Assembly (NCBI RefSeq): GCF_036924745.1
Contig: NZ_JAZHSD010000001.1
Location: 4,898,001 to 4,962,000 of the forward strand
Reading direction: 5' to 3'
Source: Bradyrhizobium sp. AZCC 1693
Lineage (GTDB): Bacteria; Pseudomonadota; Alphaproteobacteria; Rhizobiales; Xanthobacteraceae
Length of the DNA: 64,000 bases
Below the pieces are notes generated by a model, which worked only from the letters and a program-made list of their open reading frames with translations, was not told the origin of the DNA and made no database searches. Positions 57,088 to 64,000 of this stretch are shown one piece after another. How positions within the stretch are numbered: position 1 is the first letter of the stretch; the number at the start of each line of letters is the position of its first letter. The position numbers and the translations under genes are program-made.

Positions 57088-59328
57088 TCACGCCGCGATG
57101 TGTCGTGACGCGATGAGGCCGGCAAGCGCGTCGGCGAGTTTCTCGCGATCGAGCGGCTTGATCAAAAATCCGTCCATGCCGGCTTCGAAGCAGGCGTAGC
57201 GGTCTTCCACCAGCGTGTTGGCGGTGAGCGCGAGGATCGGCGTCCGGCTTCCCGGTTCGCCGGCCTCGAGGGTGCGAATCCGCTTGGTGGTTTCGATGCC
57301 GTTGAGTTGCGGCATCTGGATGTCCATCAGGACGAGGTCGTAGGGGGTGTCAGCGGATTTCGCTGACAGCCAGGACTCCAGCGCCTCGGCCCCGTTGGTG
57401 GTGATCACGGCGTGGTGGCCGAGCCGGCCGAGCAGCGAGCGGATCAATAGCGCATTGATCTGATTGTCTTCGGCTACCAGGATCGACAGGCCCTTGGCCG
57501 ACGGCGCGGCAGCCGTCTCGATCGGGTCGATGGCCGGCTCCAGGCTCGGCGCGGCCACTTCGGGCGCGGTCGTCAGGCGGGCTGCGAGTGACGCCGCGCG
57601 CAGCGGCTTGACCAGATAGCCGGTGAAGGCGGAGATGGCGTCCGGCTTCAATTCGTGCCGCGTCGCCGGCGTAAACATCACGATACGCTGCATGGCGTGC
57701 AGGCGCGCGGCCTCACCGAGCCGTTCGATATCGGCCAGCCCCAGTGCGTGATCGATCAGCACGGCGTGCCAGGGCCGCTCGGGCAGCAGGGCCTCGGCGA
57801 CGTCGGCGTCGGAAAGCATGCAGGTCTGCCCGCCCCAGCGCTGCAGCCGCCGCACGGTCAGCGAGGCTTCGATGCTCTGCGGCGAGACCAGCATGATCGA
57901 CTGGCCGGAGAGATCCGGCGCCGCGAAAGGCGCTTGTTCGCCGTCGGCGGCGATAAGCGGGATCGACACTTCGAATGTCGAGCCGGCGCCCGGCTGACTT
58001 TCCAGCGTGATGCGGCCGCCCATGCGCTTGACGATGCGATCGGAGATGCTCAGGCCAAGTCCGGTGCCGCCATAGCTGCGGGCGATCTTGTCGTCGGCCT
58101 GTTCGAACTCACGGAAGATCCGCTCGCGCGCCTCGGGCGCGATGCCGATTCCGGTGTCGCGCACCAGGAAACTGATCTCATTGGGCCAGATGCCGGGTTC
58201 GACGATCAGGGCGACGCCGCCGGCCGAGGTGAACTTGATGGCGTTGCCGGCGAGATTGAGCAGCACCTGCCGCAACCGCGCCGCGTCGCCGATCACGTGC
58301 GTCGGCAGCCGCTCGTCGACATAGGCGGCAATCTCGATTTTCTTGGCCTCCGCGCGCGGCGCCAGCAATTCGGTGATGTCCTCGATCATGCCTGACAACG
58401 CGAACGGGCGATGCTCGAGATCGATCTTGCCGGCCTCGATCTTGGAGTAATCCAACAGCTCCTCGATCAGCGAGAGCAGCGCGTCGCCGGAAGTCTTTAC
58501 CGCCTTGACATAGGTCGCCTGTTCCGGCGTCAGCGGCGTATCCATCAACAGGCCGCTCATGCCGATGATGCCGTTGAGCGGCGTCCGGATTTCATGGCTC
58601 GCCATCGCGAGGAAGCGCGACTTGGCGCGGCTTGCCGCGTCGGCTTGGTCGCGGGCCTCCGTCAGCGCGCGCTCGCTTTCGGTGCGATCGGTGACGTCGC
58701 GGCCGACGCTTTGCATTTCCGCCGGTCCTCCGGCGTCGTTGCGGACGAGACCCTCGCGCCACGCGATCCAGCGCGGACCAAGCGGACCCGCGATCTGCTG
58801 GTCGTGAACGCGGGTGCCGTTCGGTTCGAGCGCGGTGTCGCCCTGTTCGAGGACTTCAAGCGCGAAGCGGGTGCCGATCAGCGCGTCGCGCGGCATCTGT
58901 GCGAGCTCGCAATAGGCATCGTTGGCGTAGGTGATCCGGGCCTCGGCGTCGCGCAGCACGATCAGATCGCCTTGCGCTTCGAACAGGCGGCGCGCGCGCT
59001 GCTCGGCCTCCTGCAATTCCCAGTTTCGGTCGGCCAGCGCTTCATTATGCAGCGCGACCTTGCGCATCTTCTTGCGCAACAGGCGAAGCCGGACACTCAG
59101 GGCCGCGAGCGCGACGCAGGCGATCGCAAACAGAAAGGTGACGCCGATCGCAAAGGTGTGCGGGTCATAGCCGGAATTTTCGGTCTTGCTTCCGGCGATG
59201 AATCCATAGGCCGCGCCGAACACGATCGAGAAGATCATGAAGGAGCGCAGCGTGAAGACCAGCCAGGGATGCCGGCGGCCGAAACGGCGAAAGCGAAGTT
59301 TGATCCGGAAGGTCCGTCCCATCGCCAT
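57088..59328 (-). CDS. Hybrid sensor histidine kinase
   Basis: 746 residues. Two N-terminal membrane helices (~24-85); a PAS domain (~110-225: [20 protein letters not shown]); HisKA with phospho-acceptor His in [20 protein letters not shown] (~260); HATPase with [25 protein letters not shown] and [11 protein letters not shown] degenerate receiver (~510-610) has VLIDHALG but not the acidic pair. A complete C-terminal receiver (~625-740) has [25 protein letters not shown] and LIKPLD. The ATG at 59328 follows AGGG; the frame stays open to 60093 without protein-like sequence. The regulated pathway is unknown; no partner regulator is adjacent. Confidence 0.92.
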   Translation of the reverse strand: MAMGRTFRIKLRFRRFGRRHPWLVFTLRSFMIFSIVFGAAYGFIAGSKTENSGYDPHTFAIGVTFLFAIACVALAALSVRLRLLRKKMRKVALHNEALADRNWELQEAEQRARRLFEAQGDLIVLRDAEARITYANDAYCELAQMPRDALIGTRFALEVLEQGDTALEPNGTRVHDQQIAGPLGPRWIAWREGLVRNDAGGPAEMQSVGRDVTDRTESERALTEARDQADAASRAKSRFLAMASHEIRTPLNGIIGMSGLLMDTPLTPEQATYVKAVKTSGDALLSLIEELLDYSKIEAGKIDLEHRPFALSGMIEDITELLAPRAEAKKIEIAAYVDERLPTHVIGDAARLRQVLLNLAGNAIKFTSAGGVALIVEPGIWPNEISFLVRDTGIGIAPEARERIFREFEQADDKIARSYGGTGLGLSISDRIVKRMGGRITLESQPGAGSTFEVSIPLIAADGEQAPFAAPDLSGQSIMLVSPQSIEASLTVRRLQRWGGQTCMLSDADVAEALLPERPWHAVLIDHALGLADIERLGEAARLHAMQRIVMFTPATRHELKPDAISAFTGYLVKPLRAASLAARLTTAPEVAAPSLEPAIDPIETAAAPSAKGLSILVAEDNQINALLIRSLLGRLGHHAVITTNGAEALESWLSAKSADTPYDLVLMDIQMPQLNGIETTKRIRTLEAGEPGSRTPILALTANTLVEDRYACFEAGMDGFLIKPLDREKLADALAGLIASRHIAA

Positions 59329-59462
59329 TGACCCTGAGATTGCTGTTTGAACCAAGCCGGCAGTCGCCGTCTGTCTTGGAGAGACGATGCGTCGCCGACA
59401 TTGCAAAGTGCTTGAGGTTAACCGCGGCTGTCGGCCACGATGAGAACATGGTGAATAAAGTG

Positions 59463-59930
59463 TTAAAGCGACGCCGCTTCGACGCGATGGCGGTCGGCGC
59501 GGGCGCCGACGATCAGGGCGGCGGCATCGAGCAGCGAAAAGCTCTTCGAGGACACGAAGATCCGGTAGTCGGCCGGTCCATCCCGCGAAAGATAGATGAC
59601 GGGATCGGAGGGCGAGGGATTGCGGGAGATCGCGACCAGCCGCGGCGGGGCGTTGCTCTCGCAGGCGCCGGCTTCCGCCGTATCGATATCGTCGATCACG
59701 GCGAAGTCGGCCGCTTCTGCGTTGTCGGAAATCTGGACCCGCACCGTCGCGTGGGAAGGATCGTTGGTGAAACCGACGTGGCGGTGTGCCTGCCAGGACA
59801 GAGCGGCGATCTGGACGGACGTGCCTGCGATCTCGATACAGGGCCGCGGTCCCGTCAAAAACTCGCCGCGCGCGAACAGGGCGGCAATCGCCAGCGGAAC
59901 AACCGAGGCCAGGATCTTCAAACGCAACAT
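59463..59930 (-). CDS. Small exported protein upstream of the hybrid kinase
   Basis: 155 residues. An N-terminal hydrophobic signal (ILASVVPLAIAALFARGEF) is followed by a soluble part with four Asp/Glu-rich strands (AEAADFAVIDDIDTAE, DPVIYLSRDGPADYRIFVSS). I do not recognise a family. It lies 134 bases before the hybrid kinase on the same strand and could be its periplasmic partner or signal input; this is inference from position. Confidence 0.65.
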   Translation of the reverse strand: MLRLKILASVVPLAIAALFARGEFLTGPRPCIEIAGTSVQIAALSWQAHRHVGFTNDPSHATVRVQISDNAEAADFAVIDDIDTAEAGACESNAPPRLVAISRNPSPSDPVIYLSRDGPADYRIFVSSKSFSLLDAAALIVGARADRHRVEAASL

Positions 59931-60087
59931 GACACGCTACTCGCTCACCATAAGCCCGCGACAGGGGGCTTATGGTTGGCAGAGAGTAAAGGAAACTAGT
60001 TACCGCCGTATTGACGCGGGTTGTTTTTGTGAGGCGCAGCATCCTGATAGCGAGTGGGGGTGACGCCGTAGGTACATAACGGAAAGT

Positions 60088-60645
60088 CGTCATACCCCGC
60101 GAAGGCGGGGGGTATCCAGTACGCCGAGGCTTCTCGATTCAATCACTGCTGTCTCTGGAATACTGGATCGTCCGCCCCAGTGTGCAATTGCGCACAAGGC
60201 GGACGATGACAACTGAATATGGGGCGGCGATCTCGCGGCGCATTGCGCCCGAGGTTTGCTTGAGAAACTTCCCGCCCTCCTGTTCAGAGGGCGCAGGGAA
60301 GACCGGGTGCGCGCCGCACCCGCGGTCTCGCGTGCCAATGCACATGGCAAAAGGCGGCACACGAGCATACAGGTTCGGCGGGAGCATCCCGGCCTTCCCT
60401 GCGCAATGACTTTACGGCTTATTTCGTGCTCTTCCCGGAGAACGGCTCTTTTGCCTCCGTCGCCCGCGCTTCGTATCGCAAGCTTAACGCCAGCACCGCG
60501 GCGCCCGAACCACACGACCTCACCGTACGCTCAAGCCGCACACGTCAGTCGCAGCCCTCGCGTCCATCGCATCTCACCGCACGTTCGTGACGATGGCCAA
60601 CGCCCCTCATCTGCCGTGAGACGCGCGGAGTTATGCCGCTGATTT
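60088..60645. repeat. Large dispersed repeat-like region, non-coding
   Basis: Between the exported protein and the yifB-type gene, 824 bases hold no credible gene. From 60088 there is a REP-like unit (CGTCATACCCCGCGAAGGCGG, then GTATCCAGTACGCC and a mirrored TACTGGATCGTCCGCC). It is followed by about 450 bases containing TTCCCGCCCTCCTGTTCAGA and CACATGGCAAAAGGCGGCAC. I recall similar strings repeated in Bradyrhizobium genomes, where short spurious ORFs are often annotated in them. The boundary is approximate; 59931-60087 and 60646-60754 show nothing recognisable. Confidence 0.55.
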
Positions 60646-60754
60646 GGCCCGCGGGTTAAGCGAAATATTTTTGATTCCCGGCCTTGACACGATTTCGGAA
60701 AATCAGAAGTGATTTTGCCGGAGAGGCACCCGAACGACCCGTGGAGAGGCTGAC

Positions 60755-62293
60755 CTACGCCGCCTTGCGCAAATCCTCCGCCAGTGCGCGATACGACAAC
60801 GCCTCCGCCAGATGCAGCCGGCCGATTTTTTCCGCGCCGTCGAGGTCGGCGAGCGTGCGCGCGACGCGCAGCACGCGGTGATAGCCACGCGCGGTCAGCT
60901 TCATGGTCTCGGCGGCGTCGCGCAAAAGCTTTTGCCCCTGCGCATCCGGTTGCGCGATCGTTTCCAATAGCGAAGCCGGCGCTTCGGCGTTGGTGCGGAC
61001 ATGCGGCATGCCGGCATCCGCATAGCGCGCAAGCTGGAGGCCGCGGGCGGCCGCAACGCGGGCGGCGACTTCCGCGGAGCCTTCGGAAGGCGGCGGCAGG
61101 ATCAGATCGGCGGCGGTGACCGCCGGAACCTCGATGCGCAGGTCGATGCGATCCATCAGCGGGCCGGAGATTCGCATCTGGTAATCTGATGTGCAGCGGT
61201 CGACCGGTGCGCGCTTGCAGGAATAGCCGGGCTCATAGGCATGGCCGCAGCGGCACGGGTTCATCGCCGCGACCAGCATGAAGCGGGCCGGATAGGTGAC
61301 GCGGTGATTGGCGCGGGACACCGAGACCTCGCCGTTTTCCAATGGCTGGCGCAGCGAATCGAGCACGCGCGCATCGAACTCCGGCAGTTCGTCGAGGAAC
61401 AGCACGCCCTGATGCGAAAGCGAAATCTCACCGGGTTTGGCGCGCATGCCGCCGCCGGTGAGCGCCGCCATGCTGGCCGAATGATGCGGCGCGCGAAACG
61501 GCCGCCGCGCCGTCAATGCTCCGTCTCGGATTTCGCCGGCGACGGAGGCGATCATCGAGACTTCCAGCAGTTCGGAGGGCGACAGCGGCGGCAGGATCGA
61601 AGGCAACCGCGCTGCCAGCATCGACTTGCCCGCGCCGGGCGAGCCGATCATCAGCAGATGATGCCCGCCGGCCGCCGCGATCTCGAGCGCGCGTTTGGCG
61701 CTTTCCTGGCCCTTGATGTCGCGCAGGTCGAGATGCGTCGCCTCCGGCTCGTGCACCTTCGGCTGCGGCCGCGACAGCACTTGCGTGCCTTTGAAATGGT
61801 TGGCGATCTGGATCAGCGATTTTGCCGCGATGATCTGGATATCGGGGCTTGCCCAGGCGGCTTCCGTTCCGCACGCCGCCGGACAGATCAGGCCTTCCTC
61901 GCGCGCATTCGCCCCGATCGCGGCCGGCAGCACGCCCGCCACGGCGGCGATCGAGCCATCGAGTCCGAGTTCGCCGAGCACGGTAAAGCCGTTGAGCGCG
62001 TCCGGCGGGATCGCGCCGATCGCGGCCATCAGGCCGAGCGCGATCGGCAGATCGTAATGGCTGCCTTCCTTCGGCAGGTCGGCCGGAGCCAAATTGACGA
62101 TGATCCGCCGCGCCGGCAGCGCCAGCCCCGAGGCGATCAGCGCCGAGCGCACCCGCTCGCGCGCCTCGGACACCGCCTTGTCGGGAAGACCCACGATCGC
62201 AAACGCCGGCAAGCCGGGCGCGACCTGCACCTGCACGTCGACCGCGCGGGCCTCGATCCCCTCAAAGGCTACCGTAGAAACCCGCGCAACCAT
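60755..62293 (-). CDS. YifB/ComM family Mg-chelatase-like AAA ATPase
   Basis: 512 residues. An N-terminal ChlI-like domain (GIEARAVDVQVQVAPGLPAF, IVGLPDKAVSEARERVRSAL). AAA+ Walker A MIGSPGAGKSMLAARLPSIL, Walker B GVLFLDELPEFD, and MNPCRCGH zinc-type motif. C-terminal helices include GYHRVLRVARTLADLDG. ComM proteins are hexameric helicases aiding branch migration in transformation; other YifB members are less studied. The ATG at 62293 starts the conserved VARVSTVAFEGI; the frame extends to 62380. Confidence 0.93.
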   Translation of the reverse strand: MVARVSTVAFEGIEARAVDVQVQVAPGLPAFAIVGLPDKAVSEARERVRSALIASGLALPARRIIVNLAPADLPKEGSHYDLPIALGLMAAIGAIPPDALNGFTVLGELGLDGSIAAVAGVLPAAIGANAREEGLICPAACGTEAAWASPDIQIIAAKSLIQIANHFKGTQVLSRPQPKVHEPEATHLDLRDIKGQESAKRALEIAAAGGHHLLMIGSPGAGKSMLAARLPSILPPLSPSELLEVSMIASVAGEIRDGALTARRPFRAPHHSASMAALTGGGMRAKPGEISLSHQGVLFLDELPEFDARVLDSLRQPLENGEVSVSRANHRVTYPARFMLVAAMNPCRCGHAYEPGYSCKRAPVDRCTSDYQMRISGPLMDRIDLRIEVPAVTAADLILPPPSEGSAEVAARVAAARGLQLARYADAGMPHVRTNAEAPASLLETIAQPDAQGQKLLRDAAETMKLTARGYHRVLRVARTLADLDGAEKIGRLHLAEALSYRALAEDLRKAA

Positions 62294-62415
62294 GCCTGCC
62301 CCTCGTGACGCAATCAAAGGTAGCGGGGAACCTTGGGGAAAGTCAAGAACGTTACGGGAACGGAGGCGCAAAAGGTCCAAGCCGGATCACCGAGGCATTG
62401 GCGCTTCACTCCAGC

Positions 62416-62598
62416 CTAGCGTTCCGTTCGCATGTACGGGTTCTGCTCTGACACAAGCTTCAGCGCCGGATCATCGGCGAGAATGCGCGCCTCCCGGGTC
62501 TCCGCGGGCGTCGCGTTCTGCGGGTGACCCCACAAGCTCCACACTCCCAGCCCCACGACGAGCATGCCAGCGCCAATAGCCACAAAGTCTTTGGTCAT
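62416..62598 (-). CDS. 60-residue single-pass membrane protein
   Basis: One helix (VAIGAGMLVVGLGVWSLWG) and a short acidic-basic tail (AETREARILADDPALKLVSE). The ATG at 62598 has a strong GGAGG eight bases upstream, which supports a real gene over a chance frame; a longer form from 62625 lacks one. It lies 123 bases upstream of the yifB-type gene. No family recognised. Confidence 0.6.
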   Translation of the reverse strand: MTKDFVAIGAGMLVVGLGVWSLWGHPQNATPAETREARILADDPALKLVSEQNPYMRTER

Positions 62599-62807
62599 TT
62601 GCTGGGCCTCCATACCGGCTGCCAAGCTGTCGCGACGCGAGCTTCATCCTCGCTCAGGAAAGACCAATTTCGGCGGTCCGCGATTGTTCCTAAGACATGC
62701 CCGTTCGATAAATGCCTCTGAAGAGGCGTCTACGCCACGCACGCGAGCGCTTATTGCCGATCGGGGGCCGGCCTTGTCGACCGGTCCCCCGGGGCCGTCT
62801 ACTCCCC

Positions 62808-63791
62808 TCAGAGCTCCATCTTCATCGGCTCGGGATAATAATGGAATCCATCGCCGGTCTTGGCGATGTGGCCATAGCCTGGCCAGGCAAAGTGATAGGA
62901 CATGACCGGGGTCTTGTTGGCCGCGATTGTGTCGAGCAACTTTACCCGGGTCCCCGCCGCCTGTTTCGGGTCGGTGTCGTAGGAAAACTCCATCCGCGGC
63001 TTTTCGAGCAACAGCACGGCGTGGTGCGTGAGATCGCCGAGGAAGGCGAAGGATTTGCCTGATGACGTCACCATGAAGATGGTGTGGCCCACGGTGTGGC
63101 CGGGCGCCGCGATCGCCTGCACGCCGGGCAAGAATTCCTGGCCGTCCTTGATGAACACGATGCGATCGCGCACCGGCATCAGGTTCTTGCGGGCGTGAAC
63201 CACGAAATCCTTCAAGGGACTGCCGAGCTTGCCTTCATCGGTCCAGAACTCGAAGTCGCTCTGGGTGATGTAATATTGCGCGTTGGGGAATAACGGCTTG
63301 TCGTCGGCGCCGACGATGCCGCCGATATGATCGATATGGGCGTGCGACAGTACCACGGCGTCGATATCGCCCGGCTTGATCCCGGCTTCCGCCATGCTCT
63401 TCTGCTGGCGGCCCGTGGTCGGCCCGAATGCTTTCGACGTGCCCATGCCGGTGTCGAACAGGATCAGTCTGTCTCCGTTGTTTACGATCGGCGAGTTCTG
63501 CTCGAGCACGACATTGTCGGGATTGAGGAAGTTGTCGGAGAGCATCTTCCTCACTTCTTCATCGGGCACGCCAACGAAGGTGCCCTTGGGAGGGCCGAGC
63601 GGCAGCGTGCCGTCGGATACGACGGTCACTTCGGCGTCGCCGAGGATGAAGCGGTGCCAGTAGGGCGTCTGCGTGCCGAGCTTTGGTGCCTTGGCCAGCG
63701 CGCTGCCGCCGAGCATCGTTGAGGCGCTGAGACCCACACCGAGTCCTGCGCCGAGCGCAAGCAAAGACCGTCGCGAAAGATTCGTCGTCAT
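62808..63791 (-). CDS. Tat-exported metallo-beta-lactamase-fold hydrolase
   Basis: 327 residues. The N-terminus NLSRRSLLALGAGLGVGLSA is a twin-arginine signal. MBL metal motif SHAHIDHIGG (H-x-H-x-D-H) at ~residue 150, APGHTVGHT and FLGDLTHHAVLL with the other His/Asp ligands, and DTGMGTSKAFG near the front. The fold covers lactonases, thioesterases and many others; the substrate is unknown. The ATG at 63791 has GGAGG seven bases upstream. The 209 bases to the window end show nothing further. Confidence 0.9.
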   Translation of the reverse strand: MTTNLSRRSLLALGAGLGVGLSASTMLGGSALAKAPKLGTQTPYWHRFILGDAEVTVVSDGTLPLGPPKGTFVGVPDEEVRKMLSDNFLNPDNVVLEQNSPIVNNGDRLILFDTGMGTSKAFGPTTGRQQKSMAEAGIKPGDIDAVVLSHAHIDHIGGIVGADDKPLFPNAQYYITQSDFEFWTDEGKLGSPLKDFVVHARKNLMPVRDRIVFIKDGQEFLPGVQAIAAPGHTVGHTIFMVTSSGKSFAFLGDLTHHAVLLLEKPRMEFSYDTDPKQAAGTRVKLLDTIAANKTPVMSYHFAWPGYGHIAKTGDGFHYYPEPMKMEL

Positions 63792-64000
63792 GCGTCTTCC
63801 TCCCACTGATTTTTATAGATTGCAGTAGATGCCCGGACGGATTCATCCGTGGCTACAGGCTGCGCCCGCATCGCAAAATTGGCAAGCGGGATGAGAGAGC
63901 ACGACAGGAATGTGAAAATGCGATGGCGCAGCGCAGCGTTATTTCGCGCCATGCTTCCTTGTGCGCGAAGCAACGAATCGCATCCTGAAATCATGCCGGC

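Noticed and set aside
59329..60093. Upstream extension of the hybrid kinase reading frame
   Set aside because: The 255 extra codons overlap the exported-protein gene and read as Arg/Pro-rich filler; the ATG at 59328 with AGGG before it and an MGRTF-type N-terminus is preferred.
60139..60515. Short ORFs in the repeat block (sequence around GGKFLKQTSGAMRREIAAPY)
   Set aside because: This string recurs as spurious hypothetical proteins in Bradyrhizobium repeats; better explained as non-coding repeat.
63792..64000. Additional gene at the right edge
   Set aside because: Only a short Arg/Ala-rich minus-strand frame without a ribosome site; treated as the upstream region of the hydrolase gene.

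Overview
The window looks like the chromosome of a Bradyrhizobium-type alphaproteobacterium (Nitrobacteraceae). The basis is high GC, protein families and gene orders typical of Rhizobiales (leuS-lptE-holA; parA-parB-rsmG-mnmG-mnmE-rho-hemJ; two glnK-amtB pairs; hisB-hisH-hisA-hisF-hisE-coaA), and several families of intergenic palindromes typical of that genus. This is inference from sequence; no search was run. No rRNA, tRNA or CRISPR array was recognised.

Layout. 1-5.6 kb: an MHYT-PAS-GGDEF membrane signalling protein cut by the left edge, a divergent TetR regulator/membrane protein pair with two matching palindromic operators, a Trm112-like protein, a ubiquinone-pathway FAD hydroxylase and acyl-CoA thioesterase II. 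5.6-10.7 kb: a GYF_2 membrane protein and two consecutive PII/ammonium-transporter pairs, the second preceded by a sigma-54-type promoter and closed by a strong terminator. 10.8-21.3 kb: a GFA protein, a VapBC-type toxin-antitoxin pair, a DapC-like aminotransferase, FtsK, LolA, exonuclease III, a cyclic-nucleotide-binding protein, a CenR-like response regulator, an L,D-transpeptidase, a hydratase and a YggS-type PLP protein.

21.4-25.1 kb is the most unusual part. A CACHE-type GGDEF gene is followed, in the opposite orientation, by a gene encoding TIR, degenerate-kinase and globin domains in one chain. Beyond it lies a 90-bp remnant of the 3' end of a second, diverged GGDEF gene. The arrangement suggests that the TIR gene arrived by replacing most of a tandem GGDEF paralogue.

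25.2-45.1 kb is the conserved replication and segregation neighbourhood: leuS-lptE-holA, parB/parA, rsmG, mnmG, mnmE, rho, hemJ, then a non-coding region rich in DnaA-box-like and GANTC sequences (candidate oriC), then ppsR-type gene, maf, coaE, dnaQ, secB, a Tim44-domain gene, mltA and a Smr gene. Three perfect parS sites and one near-perfect copy lie around rsmG and mnmG.

45-55.4 kb: a polytopic membrane protein; hslU and hslV, separated by three small genes; and the his operon running into coaA. At 55.47-56.95 kb an IS4-superfamily insertion sequence sits inside a palindromic intergenic repeat. Its transposase frame is broken at a run of six G, and the flanking target duplication is intact. 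57-64 kb: a hybrid histidine kinase with an associated exported protein, a large non-coding repeat-like region, a ComM/YifB ATPase, a 60-residue membrane protein and a Tat-exported metallo-beta-lactamase-fold hydrolase.
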